Source of the DNA: Microbacterium marinum
Lineage (GTDB): Bacteria; Actinomycetota; Actinomycetes; Actinomycetales; Microbacteriaceae
Length of the DNA: 64,000 bases
Assembly: GCF_014204835.1 (NCBI RefSeq)
Contig: NZ_JACHMD010000001.1
Span: forward strand, 1 to 64,000
Direction: 5' to 3'
Numbering within the stretch: the first letter of the stretch is position 1; every line of letters begins with the position of its first letter. Under the pieces are notes generated by a model that saw only the letters and a program-made list of their open reading frames with translations, was not told where the DNA came from and ran no database searches. A program made the translations under genes and the position numbers. Below are positions 40,343 through 48,831 of this stretch, in pieces.

Positions 40343-41419
40343 TCAGTCGGTGCGCTCCAGCAGGGCGACGCCGATCTTGGAATCGGCCATGCCGTAGAAC
40401 ACGAAGTGCCGACCGTCGATCTCCTCGATGGCCGTGGGGAAGACGACGTTGGGCACGATTCCGCTGCGCTCGTCGTCGGTCTCCGGCGCCAGCAGCGGCT
40501 CCGGAGTGCGGGCGACGACCCGGGATGGGTCATCGGCGTCGAGCAGGAGCGCGCCGGCCGCGTAGTTCACCCGCTGCTGCTGCGAGAACGCGCTGTCGAT
40601 GACACCGGTGACGCCGTGGTGCAGCACGAGCCACCCCTCGGGAACCCGGAGGGGCGGCGGTCCCCCGCCGATCTTGAGCGCCTCGAAGTCGAACTCCGGC
40701 CCCGCCACGAAGCGGTGCTGCTCCCACAGCGTCAGGGCCGAGATGTCGGCCTCCACGGCATCCAACGGGACGTAGCTGATCCAGATCGACTGGCGCTCGT
40801 CCTCGACACCCGCCGGCACGCGCACGCCCTGCCCGGGCTTCGTCTCGCCGAGGTCCCACATGGGGCGGTGCAGGACGGCGAGCGCCCTGCGCCCGTCGGG
40901 CGCCGTCACCGGCTCGGGGAAGAACACGGTGTCCTTGTTGTGGAACAGGTTCAGGTCCATGTCGAGGTCGTCCTGGTAGCGGAACAGTGCAGGACCCAGC
41001 CGCTTCCAGTCGCGGAGGTCCGCCGAGACGGCGACGGCGGTCCGCGGCCCGAGCGGCCCGTACGCGACGTAGGTCATGACGTGGATGCCGAGGGCCTCGA
41101 TCCACGTCGTGCGCGGGTCTTCGGTGCCGGCGTTGCCCACGCCCCGCTCCCAGCCGCGGTCAGGCTCGAGCACGATCCCCTCGCGCTCCACGCCCACCGG
41201 GACGCCGTCCTCGACGACGACACGGGCGAGGCCGACGCGCGAGACGTTGCCCTCGGCGACCAGACGGGGAAGCAGGTACAGCGTCCCGTCTGGTCCCCGC
41301 CCGGACGCGGGGTTGAGCACACCCTCGGCCTCCAGCGGGTCGCCGGGCGCGGGGGTCATCACGATCCCCATGCGCGTGAGGCGGTAGGGGACGGTGGGGG
41401 TTTCCGGGGGCATGGTCAT
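40343..41419 (-). CDS. GH130-like glycoside phosphorylase/hydrolase
   Basis: This 358-aa protein has the five-bladed beta-propeller pattern of GH130, with NAGTEDPRTTWIEALG, the HNKDTVFFPEP block, LHRP and LHHGVTGV. GH130 enzymes act on beta-mannosides, by phosphorolysis or hydrolysis. Location in the cytoplasm after an ABC importer fits intracellular breakdown of beta-mannooligosaccharides. ATG at 41419 overlaps the permease stop (ATGA); ATG at 41413, with AAAGG before it, is an alternative. Confidence 0.82.
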   Translation of the reverse strand: MTMPPETPTVPYRLTRMGIVMTPAPGDPLEAEGVLNPASGRGPDGTLYLLPRLVAEGNVSRVGLARVVVEDGVPVGVEREGIVLEPDRGWERGVGNAGTEDPRTTWIEALGIHVMTYVAYGPLGPRTAVAVSADLRDWKRLGPALFRYQDDLDMDLNLFHNKDTVFFPEPVTAPDGRRALAVLHRPMWDLGETKPGQGVRVPAGVEDERQSIWISYVPLDAVEADISALTLWEQHRFVAGPEFDFEALKIGGGPPPLRVPEGWLVLHHGVTGVIDSAFSQQQRVNYAAGALLLDADDPSRVVARTPEPLLAPETDDERSGIVPNVVFPTAIEEIDGRHFVFYGMADSKIGVALLERTD

Positions 41420-42255
41420 CCTTTCACTCCGGATCCGAGGTCATTGGAGGTGAAGTAGCGCTGGAACACGAGGAACAGCGCCACTGCGGGTGCGGCGAGC
41501 ACGACGGCGCCCGCCATCATCGCGCCGAAGGGGTTGGCGGTGGATGCCGCGACGTTGGAGATGAAGTTCGCCAGCGACACCGCGAGCGGCTGCATCGCGG
41601 CATCCTTCGTGATGAGGAACGGCCACAGGAACTCGTTCCAAGGGCCGATGAATGTGAGCAGTACGACCGTCAGGAGCGCCGGGCGCACGAGCGGCAGCGC
41701 GACGTTCCAGAGCAGGCGGAACTCCCCCGCGCCGTCGATGCGCGCCGCGTCGAACAGCTCCTTCGGGAGCTGCAGGAAGTACTGCCGGAAGATGATCACG
41801 GCCGTCGAGTTGATGAAGAACGGCAGGATCATGCCGAGGTAGCTGTCGGCGAGCCCATAGTCGCGGGCGATCATCACGTACAGCGGGATCATCAGCAGCT
41901 GGAACGGGACGACCTGCACGAGCAGGGCGAGAGCGAACGTCGCCCCGCGACCGCGCCACCGCAGCACGGCCAGCGCGTAGCCGGCGAGCACACCGAACAC
42001 CACGGTGCCGAGGATGACCCCGCCCGTGAAGATGCCCGAGTTGGCGAGTCCCTGGAGCAGATCGATCCGGCCGTTGATGGCGCTGTAGTTGTCGAGCGTC
42101 AGGTTCGACGGGTTGGGAAAGGCCCCCGCCGGACTGGGGTCGACGTTCGTCTGCAGCGATCCGACGATCATGTAGAAGAAGGGGAAGAGGAACGCGAGCG
42201 CGCCGATCGACAACGCGGTGTACATCGCGATTTTCGAGCCGAGTGCCCGCTTCAT
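41416..42255 (-). CDS. carbohydrate ABC transporter permease (MalG-type)
   Basis: This 279-aa inner-membrane subunit has six predicted helices. The EAA loop that contacts the ATPase reads ELFDAARIDGAGEFRLLWNVALPL (about 180-203), which is the CUT1 family form. It forms a heterodimer with the preceding permease, and a 4-nt overlap couples the two. No ATPase gene is in the operon, so a shared MsiK-like ATPase encoded elsewhere is expected, as in other actinobacteria. Confidence 0.92.
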   Translation of the reverse strand: MKRALGSKIAMYTALSIGALAFLFPFFYMIVGSLQTNVDPSPAGAFPNPSNLTLDNYSAINGRIDLLQGLANSGIFTGGVILGTVVFGVLAGYALAVLRWRGRGATFALALLVQVVPFQLLMIPLYVMIARDYGLADSYLGMILPFFINSTAVIIFRQYFLQLPKELFDAARIDGAGEFRLLWNVALPLVRPALLTVVLLTFIGPWNEFLWPFLITKDAAMQPLAVSLANFISNVAASTANPFGAMMAGAVVLAAPAVALFLVFQRYFTSNDLGSGVKG

Positions 42256-43250
42256 CGCTCCTCACCTCCCACGAACTTCCGCTGCAGCGCGGCGATGGCC
42301 AGCACGAACACGATGAGGACGACGCCGATCGCGGCCGCCACGTCGGGGTTCTGCTGCTCGATGCCGCGCTGATACATGAGCAGCACCGGCGAGGTCGAGG
42401 CGCCGTTGGGGCCGCCGCCACCGGTCAGCAGGTACGGCTCGGTGAAGAGGTTCGCGCCGGTGATGGTCGCGAGGAGCACGACGAGGAGCGTCGCCGGCCG
42501 GACGCTCGGCACGGTGACCGAGAAGAACTGCCGCAGTTTGCCGCCGCCGTCGACCGACACCGACTCGTAGAGCTCGCGCTGCACGTTCTGCAGGGCCGCG
42601 AGGTACAGCAGGATGTAGAACCCGAGCCCCTTCCACGTCACGAACAGCGCGATGGTGGGCATGGCGAGCGCGGAGTTCACGAGCCACGACGGGTCGGGGG
42701 CGAGCGGCCCGAGCACGTTGTTGACGAGCCCGCCCCGCGAGAACAGGAACAGCCAGACCGCGACGACGGCCACCGAGGCGGTCACGTACGGCACGTAGTA
42801 GCTCACCCGGAAGAACGTGCGCGCCTTCGTGACGCGGTCGAGCGCGGTCGCCAGCAGGATCGACAGCACGACGGTGAGCGGCACGTTGATCACGAGGAAG
42901 ATCCCGACGTTGCCGAACGAGCGCCACACCTCGGGGTCGCTCAGCGCGGTGACGTAGTTCTCCAGCCCGACGAACGGGCGGTCGACCTGCGCACCGGGTG
43001 CCGCGAAGAAGTAGTCCTGGAACGACATCCACACCGCGAACACGACGGGGTAGGCGAAGACCACGAGGACGAACGCGATGTATGGCGCTGAGAACAGCAG
43101 CCCGTGGGGCTGCGCGCCGAGCAGTCGCCGGAGCAGGCCCGCGCGCCGGGGTGCGGCCGGGGCGTCGCCCGCGCGGCGCCCCGGCTCCGGGGTCGCACCG
43201 GGGTCCGACCCGGCGCGACCCGGAAGGAGATCGGATGCCACGTCACTCAC
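42252..43250 (-). CDS. carbohydrate ABC transporter permease (MalF-type)
   Basis: This 332-aa subunit has a proline/arginine-rich cytoplasmic head of about 45 residues followed by six predicted helices. The EAA loop is ELYESVSVDGGGKLRQFFSV (about 227-246). GTG at 43250 overlaps the stop of the binding protein. It is the partner of the MalG-type subunit. Confidence 0.92.
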   Translation of the reverse strand: MSDVASDLLPGRAGSDPGATPEPGRRAGDAPAAPRRAGLLRRLLGAQPHGLLFSAPYIAFVLVVFAYPVVFAVWMSFQDYFFAAPGAQVDRPFVGLENYVTALSDPEVWRSFGNVGIFLVINVPLTVVLSILLATALDRVTKARTFFRVSYYVPYVTASVAVVAVWLFLFSRGGLVNNVLGPLAPDPSWLVNSALAMPTIALFVTWKGLGFYILLYLAALQNVQRELYESVSVDGGGKLRQFFSVTVPSVRPATLLVVLLATITGANLFTEPYLLTGGGGPNGASTSPVLLMYQRGIEQQNPDVAAAIGVVLIVFVLAIAALQRKFVGGEER

Positions 43251-44530
43251 CCCGCGGCGAGCTCGTCGACCTCGGCTGCGGTGTCGGTCAGGAACGTGTC
43301 GACCGGCGTCTCGCCGAAGATGACGGACTTGGAGTAGCCGTCGCGGAACGCCTGCCAGATCTCGACCGAGCTGGTGACGTTGGGAACCTCGACGGTGCGG
43401 GCGGCCTGGTCGCCGAACTGCTCATAGGCCGGGTTCGCCTCGAAATACTCGGGGTAGGTGCCGGTGAGGTCCTGGCGCAGCGGCATCTGGCCGGTCTCCT
43501 CAAGCCATGCGCCGTCCTGCTCTTCACTGGTCGCGAACTTGAGGACGTCCCACGCGGTGGCCTTGTTCTCGCAGGCCGTGAACATGCCGATGTTCTTCGC
43601 GTCGCTGAAGGTCCACGTCTCTTCGGGAGCGGTGCCCGCCTCGGTCGGGACGGGGACGGCACCCCACTCGACGGAGTCGCCGTACACGCTGACCGCCCAG
43701 GGCCCGACGATTGCCATGGCGGCGTAGCCGTCGGCGAACGCGTCGCCCTGGTACTGCTCGTTCCCGGCGAGCTGCTCTTCGTAGAGGGTGCGCCAGAAGT
43801 CCGAGACGGCCTTGCCGTTCTCGTCGTCGAACGTGGCCTTCCCGTCCTCGACCAGCTGCGTGCCACCGGTCTGGGCGGCGTACAGCGGGTAGAAGTCGAA
43901 CCACGACTGGAAGAACTCGCTCGTCGGCGCCGGGTTGATCGCGTAGTCGGCGACTCCGGCATCCTTCAGCGTCCGCGCGGTCTCGAGGAACTCGTCGTAC
44001 GTGGAGAGCTTCGGGTTTTCGGGGTCGAGACCCGCCTCCTCGAACATGGCCTTGTTGTAGAAGATCATCACGGGGTTCGACTTCCACGGCAGTTGGTAGA
44101 AGCCCTCGTCCTCGGACCGGTACTGGTCGGCGAGCTCGCCGCTGCGGGCCGTGATGTAGTCGTCGCCGTCCTCGAAGTCGGACAGGTTGACGAGTCCTCC
44201 CTGCCGTTCGAAGCCGGGCACGGCGGCGGGCGAGGTGTTGAAGACCAGGCATGGCGCGTTGCCGGCGGTGATGGCCGCGCCGATGACCTCTTCGCTTGAT
44301 GCGCCGGCGGGGATCTCCTGCGCCTTCACCTGCTCGTCGGGGTTCTCCGCGTTCCACGCCTCGACCATCTGCTTGCCCCAGGCGATCTCCGCTTCGTTGT
44401 TGGAGTACCAGATGGTGATGTCGCCGCGACCTTCGAGGTCGCCGCCTGCGCCACCGCCTCCGCCGCCGCAGGCGGTGAGGGCGAGGACGCCGCTTGCTGC
44501 TGCGGCGGTGATGAGGATGCGTCGTCGCAT
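43247..44530 (-). CDS. ABC transporter sugar-binding lipoprotein
   Basis: This 427-aa extracellular solute-binding protein (family 1) has a signal peptide with lipobox LTAC and a Gly-rich spacer. The mature fold includes ITIWYSNNEAE near the N terminus and WKSNPVMIFYNKAMFEEAG, typical of oligosaccharide binders. It captures the substrate for the two permeases that follow. A strong AAGGAG ribosome site lies 6 nt before ATG at 44530. Confidence 0.93.
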   Translation of the reverse strand: MRRRILITAAAASGVLALTACGGGGGGAGGDLEGRGDITIWYSNNEAEIAWGKQMVEAWNAENPDEQVKAQEIPAGASSEEVIGAAITAGNAPCLVFNTSPAAVPGFERQGGLVNLSDFEDGDDYITARSGELADQYRSEDEGFYQLPWKSNPVMIFYNKAMFEEAGLDPENPKLSTYDEFLETARTLKDAGVADYAINPAPTSEFFQSWFDFYPLYAAQTGGTQLVEDGKATFDDENGKAVSDFWRTLYEEQLAGNEQYQGDAFADGYAAMAIVGPWAVSVYGDSVEWGAVPVPTEAGTAPEETWTFSDAKNIGMFTACENKATAWDVLKFATSEEQDGAWLEETGQMPLRQDLTGTYPEYFEANPAYEQFGDQAARTVEVPNVTSSVEIWQAFRDGYSKSVIFGETPVDTFLTDTAAEVDELAAG

Positions 44531-44555
44531 GTCGATCTCCTTCGTCGGTGCGGCC

Positions 44556-45587
44556 TCAGGCCGCGGGGGTGGGGGCCGGGCCGGTGGAGGCTCGGACGGT
44601 GAGGGTCGGGTCGGCGAGGTCGATGTGCCGGGGTTCGTCGCCGGCGATCGCGGCCAGCAGGGCGCGGGCGGTCGTCGCGCCCCAGCCGCGGGCATCGGTG
44701 GCCACCGTGGTGATGGCGGGGTGGATGTAGCGGCCGATCTCCGTGTCGTCGAAGCCGGTGATCGACAGGTCGCCCGGAACGCGAAGCCCTCGCTGGTGGG
44801 CGACGCCGATGCCGGCGACGGCCATGCTGTCGTTCGAATAGACGATGGCGGTCGGCGGCTCGGGGGAATCCAGCAGCGCCGCGGTCGCGCGAGCACCGCC
44901 CGCTGCGCTGAAGTCGGTCTCGACGGTGCGGGTGTTGAACCCTGCGGCATCCGCTGCTATTCGGAACGCGTGGTGCCGGCGACGCGCGTGCAGCATGCCC
45001 TCGGGACCGGCAACGTGCGCGACGCGACGGTGGCCGAGGGCGGCGAGGTGCGCAACGACCAGGCGGATACCCGCCCCGTCGTCGGCCGACACCGAGGTGA
45101 ACGGGGATGCCACGTCGGGGACGCCGAGCGTGACGGCGGAGATCCCGAGGTGCTGCACGAGCTCCACCCGCGGGTCGGAGGCTCGGATGTCGGTGAGGAT
45201 GACGCCGTCGACGCGACGGTCGGCCGCCAGGGCGCGGTAGGTCTCGGCTTCTTGGCGCCCGGGGGTGGCGACGGCGAGCACGAGCGCTTGGCCGGTGACG
45301 GAGAACTCGTCTTCCAGACCCGCGATGAAGGAGGGGAAGAAGGGGTCGGCGGCGATCACGTCGGGGCTCCGCCCGATGACCAGGCCGCACGCGAAGGCGC
45401 GGCCGACGCTGAGAGAACGGGCGCTGAGGCTTGGCGTCCACCCGAGGTCCGCGGCGGCGGCGAGGATGCGGGCACGGGTGTCGGGCGCGACACCGGGACG
45501 GTCGTTGAGGGCGAACGAGACGAGCCCCTTGCTCACGCCGGCGGCGCGCGCCACGTCGGCGATCGTCGGGCGGGTCTGCTGCGGCAT
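44556..45587 (-). CDS. LacI family transcriptional regulator
   Basis: This 343-aa repressor has an N-terminal LacI HTH (IADVARAAGVSKGLVSFALN, residues 9-28) and a periplasmic-binding-like sugar domain. It is the first gene of the operon (25 nt before the binding-protein gene), so it controls itself and the transporter and enzymes. A perfect operator-like palindrome lies 34 nt upstream of the start. It presumably releases DNA on binding the imported oligosaccharide. Confidence 0.93.
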   Translation of the reverse strand: MPQQTRPTIADVARAAGVSKGLVSFALNDRPGVAPDTRARILAAAADLGWTPSLSARSLSVGRAFACGLVIGRSPDVIAADPFFPSFIAGLEDEFSVTGQALVLAVATPGRQEAETYRALAADRRVDGVILTDIRASDPRVELVQHLGISAVTLGVPDVASPFTSVSADDGAGIRLVVAHLAALGHRRVAHVAGPEGMLHARRRHHAFRIAADAAGFNTRTVETDFSAAGGARATAALLDSPEPPTAIVYSNDSMAVAGIGVAHQRGLRVPGDLSITGFDDTEIGRYIHPAITTVATDARGWGATTARALLAAIAGDEPRHIDLADPTLTVRASTGPAPTPAA

Positions 45588-45620
45588 CCGATCACTCCTT
45601 CGTCAGCGGACAGCCTCCAC

Positions 45621-45632
45621 TAAACCGGTTCA
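45621..45632. promoter_or_regulatory. LacI-type operator of the carbohydrate operon
   Basis: TAAACCGGTTCA has a perfect AACCGGTT core with a central CG, the form bound by many LacI-family repressors. It lies 34 nt before the lacI-type start codon. I see no second copy in the gap before the binding-protein gene. Confidence 0.7.
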
Positions 45633-45724
45633 GGCTCGCGAACGGAAGGGGTTGACAGTCTCGGCGCGTCGGCGTACCCGCGCGCGGGAAGACGTTGGGT
45701 GCGTTGCCGCCCCACCCGTCCGGA

Positions 45725-45792
45725 TCATGTCCTCTCGCCGAAACCACACGTCATGCGCGCGCAGAACATGTGCACTCGGCGAGAGGACATGA
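45725..45792. repeat. long palindrome (family C)
   Basis: Perfect 17-nt arms (45725-45741 and 45776-45792, TCATGTCCTCTCGCCGA and its complement). The inner part is also partly symmetric, around TGCGCGCGCA, so most of the 68 nt can fold into one hairpin. It lies between the LacI promoter region and the end of lysS. It is single in this window. Confidence 0.85.
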
Positions 45793-45830
45793 TGTCGGTG
45801 AGTGGATGCCGGCAGGGCGGGGCGAGCCGG

Positions 45831-47354
45831 TTACTTGACGAGCGGGAAGAGGATCGTCTCGCGGATGCCGAGGCCCGTGATGGCCATGAGGAGGCGGTCG
45901 ATGCCCATGCCCATGCCGCCGGTGGGCGGCATGCCGTGCTCGAGGGCGCGAAGGAACTCCTCGTCGACGCGCATCGCCTCGTCGTCTCCCTTCGCGGCGA
46001 GCTTCGCCTGCTCGACGAAGCGCTCGCGCTGGATGACGGGATCGACGAGCTCGGAGTAACCCGTGGCCAGCTCGAAGCCGCGGATGTAGAGGTCCCACTT
46101 CTCGACGACACCCGCGATGCTGCGGTGCTCGCGCACGAGGGGCGAGGTGTCGAGCGGGAAGTCCATGACGAACGTCGGCCGCTCGAGACCGCCCTTAACG
46201 AAGTGCTCCCACAGCTCCTCGACGAACTTGCCGTGCGTCGCGATCTTCTCGGGCACCTCGACGCCGACCTCTGCGGCGAGAGCGGCGAGCTCGGCGACCG
46301 GGGTCTCGGGCGTGATGGTGCGACCCGCGGCATCCGAGAGCGAGTCGTACATCGAGATGCGGTCCCACTGCCCGCCGAGGTCGTACTCGGTGCCGTCGGC
46401 CCACGTGACCGTCGTCGACCCCGACACGGCGACCGCCGCGTTCTGAATGAGCTCCTGCGTCAGGTCGGCGATGCCGTTGTAGTCGCTGTACGACTGATAC
46501 GCCTCGAGCATCGCGAACTCGGGACTGTGCGTGGAGTCAGCGCCTTCGTTGCGGAAGTTCCGGTTGATCTCGAACACCCGGTCGATGCCGCCGACCACGG
46601 CGCGCTTGAGGAAGAGCTCGGGCGCGATGCGCAGGTAGAGCTCGGTGTCGAAGGCGTTCGAGTGCGTCGTGAACGGGCGGGCCGCGGCACCACCGTGCTG
46701 CACCTGCAGCATGGGGGTCTCGACCTCGAGGAAGCCGTGCGCGTCGAACGTGCGGCGCAGCGACGCGTTGACCTTGGCGCGGGCGACGACGGTCTCGCGG
46801 GCCGTGTCGCGCACGATGAGGTCGAGGAAGCGCGAACGCACCCGACTCTCCTCGCTCAGCTCGGAGTGCAGGTTCGGCAGCGGCAGCAGCGCCTTCGCCG
46901 CAATCGCCCACTCGGTGACCATGATCGACAGTTCGCCACGGCGGCTAGAGATGACCTGTCCGGTGACGGAGACGTGGTCGCCGAGGTCGACGAGCTCCTT
47001 CCACGACTGCAGCGACTCCTCGCCCACCTCGGCGAGCGACACCATGGCCTGGATGCGGCTGCCGTCACCCGACTGGAGGGCGGCGAAGCAGAGCTTGCCG
47101 GTGTTGCGGCTGAACACGATGCGTCCAGCGACGGAGGCGACCGCGCCGGTCTCCTCGCCCGCCTCGAGCGCGGCGTAGCGCTCGCGAAGTGCGGGGATCG
47201 TGTCGGTGACGGGGACCGCGACGGGGTAGGCCCCGCCCGCGGCATCCGATCGCTCGGACAGGAGGCGCTCTCGTTTGGCGAGTCGGACGGCCTTCTGCTC
47301 GATGACCTCTTCGTCGGTCGTCTCGGCGGGCACGGGCGCGGGCGCGTCGGTCAT
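45831..47354 (-). CDS. lysS: lysyl-tRNA synthetase (class II)
   Basis: This 507-aa enzyme charges tRNA-Lys. The N-terminal OB-fold domain (about 60-165) is followed by the class II core, with motif 2 FEINRNFRNEG and motif 3 GMGMGIDRLLM near the C terminus. An AGGAG ribosome site precedes ATG at 47354. It is the last gene of the leftward housekeeping operon, 32 nt after the SUMF1-like gene. Confidence 0.96.
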   Translation of the reverse strand: MTDAPAPVPAETTDEEVIEQKAVRLAKRERLLSERSDAAGGAYPVAVPVTDTIPALRERYAALEAGEETGAVASVAGRIVFSRNTGKLCFAALQSGDGSRIQAMVSLAEVGEESLQSWKELVDLGDHVSVTGQVISSRRGELSIMVTEWAIAAKALLPLPNLHSELSEESRVRSRFLDLIVRDTARETVVARAKVNASLRRTFDAHGFLEVETPMLQVQHGGAAARPFTTHSNAFDTELYLRIAPELFLKRAVVGGIDRVFEINRNFRNEGADSTHSPEFAMLEAYQSYSDYNGIADLTQELIQNAAVAVSGSTTVTWADGTEYDLGGQWDRISMYDSLSDAAGRTITPETPVAELAALAAEVGVEVPEKIATHGKFVEELWEHFVKGGLERPTFVMDFPLDTSPLVREHRSIAGVVEKWDLYIRGFELATGYSELVDPVIQRERFVEQAKLAAKGDDEAMRVDEEFLRALEHGMPPTGGMGMGIDRLLMAITGLGIRETILFPLVK

Positions 47355-47386
47355 GGGGGAAAGCTCCTCGGGGGTGTCCTCCCAGT

Positions 47387-48151
47387 CTACCGGCGGGTCC
47401 CCGGCCCTCCGCCGGGCCGCCGCGGCGTCCATCCCGGCGGCAGCGGCCGACCGCCGGCCACCGCATCGGCGGAGGCGGACCAGCCCTGCGCGGCATCCAC
47501 CGCGTCGAAGCCGCCTCGCGCGACCCGGAACCCGACGTCTTCGTGGGTCATGCGCGGGCCGCCGCCCCGACGGACGCTGGCCCGGACACTCCAGGAGTCG
47601 TCGGCGAATCCGCCGCCGCGGAAGACGCGGTAGTCGTCGTAGCGCTCGGTGTCGAGGAAGTCCCAGCACCACTCCCAGACGTTCCCGAGGGTGTCGAACA
47701 GGCCGTGGAGGTTCGGGAGTTTGCCGCCGACGGGCTGCGGCGACGCGACGCCGTCAGCCGCCGTCCAGGCGATCTCGACCAGCGGCCCGTAGTGCGGTCC
47801 GGTCGACCCGGCACGGCACGCGTACTCCCACTCGGCCTCGGTCGGCAGGCGGTACCCGTCACTGTCGACGTGCCACCGCACCTCCTCGCCGTCGACCGCG
47901 TAGGCCGGGTCGAGACCCTCCCACTCCGACAGCGCGTTGCAGAAGCGCACCGCCCGCTGCCAGCTGACATCGACGGCGGGACGTCGGGGGTGGGATGCCG
48001 TGATGCCGAGCACCTCGCCCAACTGTTCCTGCGTGACGGGGAAGACGCCGATCTCGAACGGCTCGAGCTCCACGGTGCGGCGGATCTTCCGCCGCGCGTC
48101 GTGCAGCGTGACGGTGCCGGCGGGTATCCGCGCGAGCTCGACGTCGGTCAC
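47387..48151 (-). CDS. SUMF1/formylglycine-generating-enzyme-like protein
   Basis: This 254-aa protein has the FGE-sulfatase fold pattern: ARIPAGTVTL at the start, FPVTQEQ, GYRLPTEAEWEYACRAG, GLFDTLGNVWEWCWD, FRGGGFAD and GFRVARG. The paired active-site cysteines of true formylglycine-generating enzymes are missing; that block reads SVRASVRRGGG, so sulfatase activation is unlikely. It may be a structural or iron-type relative of the EgtB/PvdO kind. GTG at 48151 overlaps the upstream stop. Its C-terminal tail is Pro/Gly/Arg-rich. The location inside the folate-lysS operon is unexpected. Confidence 0.8.
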   Translation of the reverse strand: MTDVELARIPAGTVTLHDARRKIRRTVELEPFEIGVFPVTQEQLGEVLGITASHPRRPAVDVSWQRAVRFCNALSEWEGLDPAYAVDGEEVRWHVDSDGYRLPTEAEWEYACRAGSTGPHYGPLVEIAWTAADGVASPQPVGGKLPNLHGLFDTLGNVWEWCWDFLDTERYDDYRVFRGGGFADDSWSVRASVRRGGGPRMTHEDVGFRVARGGFDAVDAAQGWSASADAVAGGRPLPPGWTPRRPGGGPGTRR

Positions 48152-48831
48152 AGCACCGGGTCGTCGCCCGCGGTGAGCGCGCGGTCGACGGTGGTGTGGA
48201 CGAGGGCGGACAGGTAGCGCCCGGGCTCCTCGACGCCTGCGCCGGCCAGGAGGGCCGATGCCTGCCGCACGATCGAGGCCGAGAACTCCGTGGCGGTCGC
48301 GATCGCCTCGCCGTACGCCGCACGATCGGCATCCGCCACGACGACGGGCTCGCAGCCCATCTCGACGGCGAGCGCCTGGGCGATCGGCAGCACGGCGGCC
48401 GGCGCGGTGACGGCGGCGTACGAGTCCTGCAGCGCGCGCAGATCGGTGGACGTGCCTGTGAAGGCGATGGCGGGGTGGATGGCGAGCGGGATGGCGCCCT
48501 TCGCCGCGGCCGGGGCAAGCACGCCGATCCCGTGCGCGGCGTCGGTGTGCACGAGGAGCTGGCCGATCTGCCATGCCCCGAGGTCAGCGAGCCCTGACAC
48601 GAGCCCCGCGAGCTCGTCGCGCGGCACCGCGAGCACCACGAGCTCGCTCCGGCGCGCGACCTCGTCGGCGGTCAGCGTGGGGACACCGGGGAGGATCGCT
48701 TCGACGCGGTCGGTGTCCGATCCCGCCGTGATCCCGGTGAGCGCGTGACCCGCACCGGCGAGCGCCGCCGCGACGACGGGGCCCACGCGTCCGGCCCCGA
48801 TGACGCCGACGCCGAGACGACCGTCACGCAT
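48148..48831 (-). CDS. Rossmann-like DUF2520 protein
   Basis: This 227-aa dehydrogenase-like protein has an N-terminal NAD(P)-binding motif GVIGAGRVGPVVAAAL (about residues 7-22) and a C-terminal DUF2520 helical domain, with HPAIAFTG at the junction. The family resembles ketopantoate or pyrroline-5-carboxylate reductases and often lies near pantothenate or folate genes; the substrate is unproven. ATG at 48831 overlaps the upstream PH-protein stop by 8 nt. Confidence 0.82.
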   Translation of the reverse strand: MRDGRLGVGVIGAGRVGPVVAAALAGAGHALTGITAGSDTDRVEAILPGVPTLTADEVARRSELVVLAVPRDELAGLVSGLADLGAWQIGQLLVHTDAAHGIGVLAPAAAKGAIPLAIHPAIAFTGTSTDLRALQDSYAAVTAPAAVLPIAQALAVEMGCEPVVVADADRAAYGEAIATATEFSASIVRQASALLAGAGVEEPGRYLSALVHTTVDRALTAGDDPVL

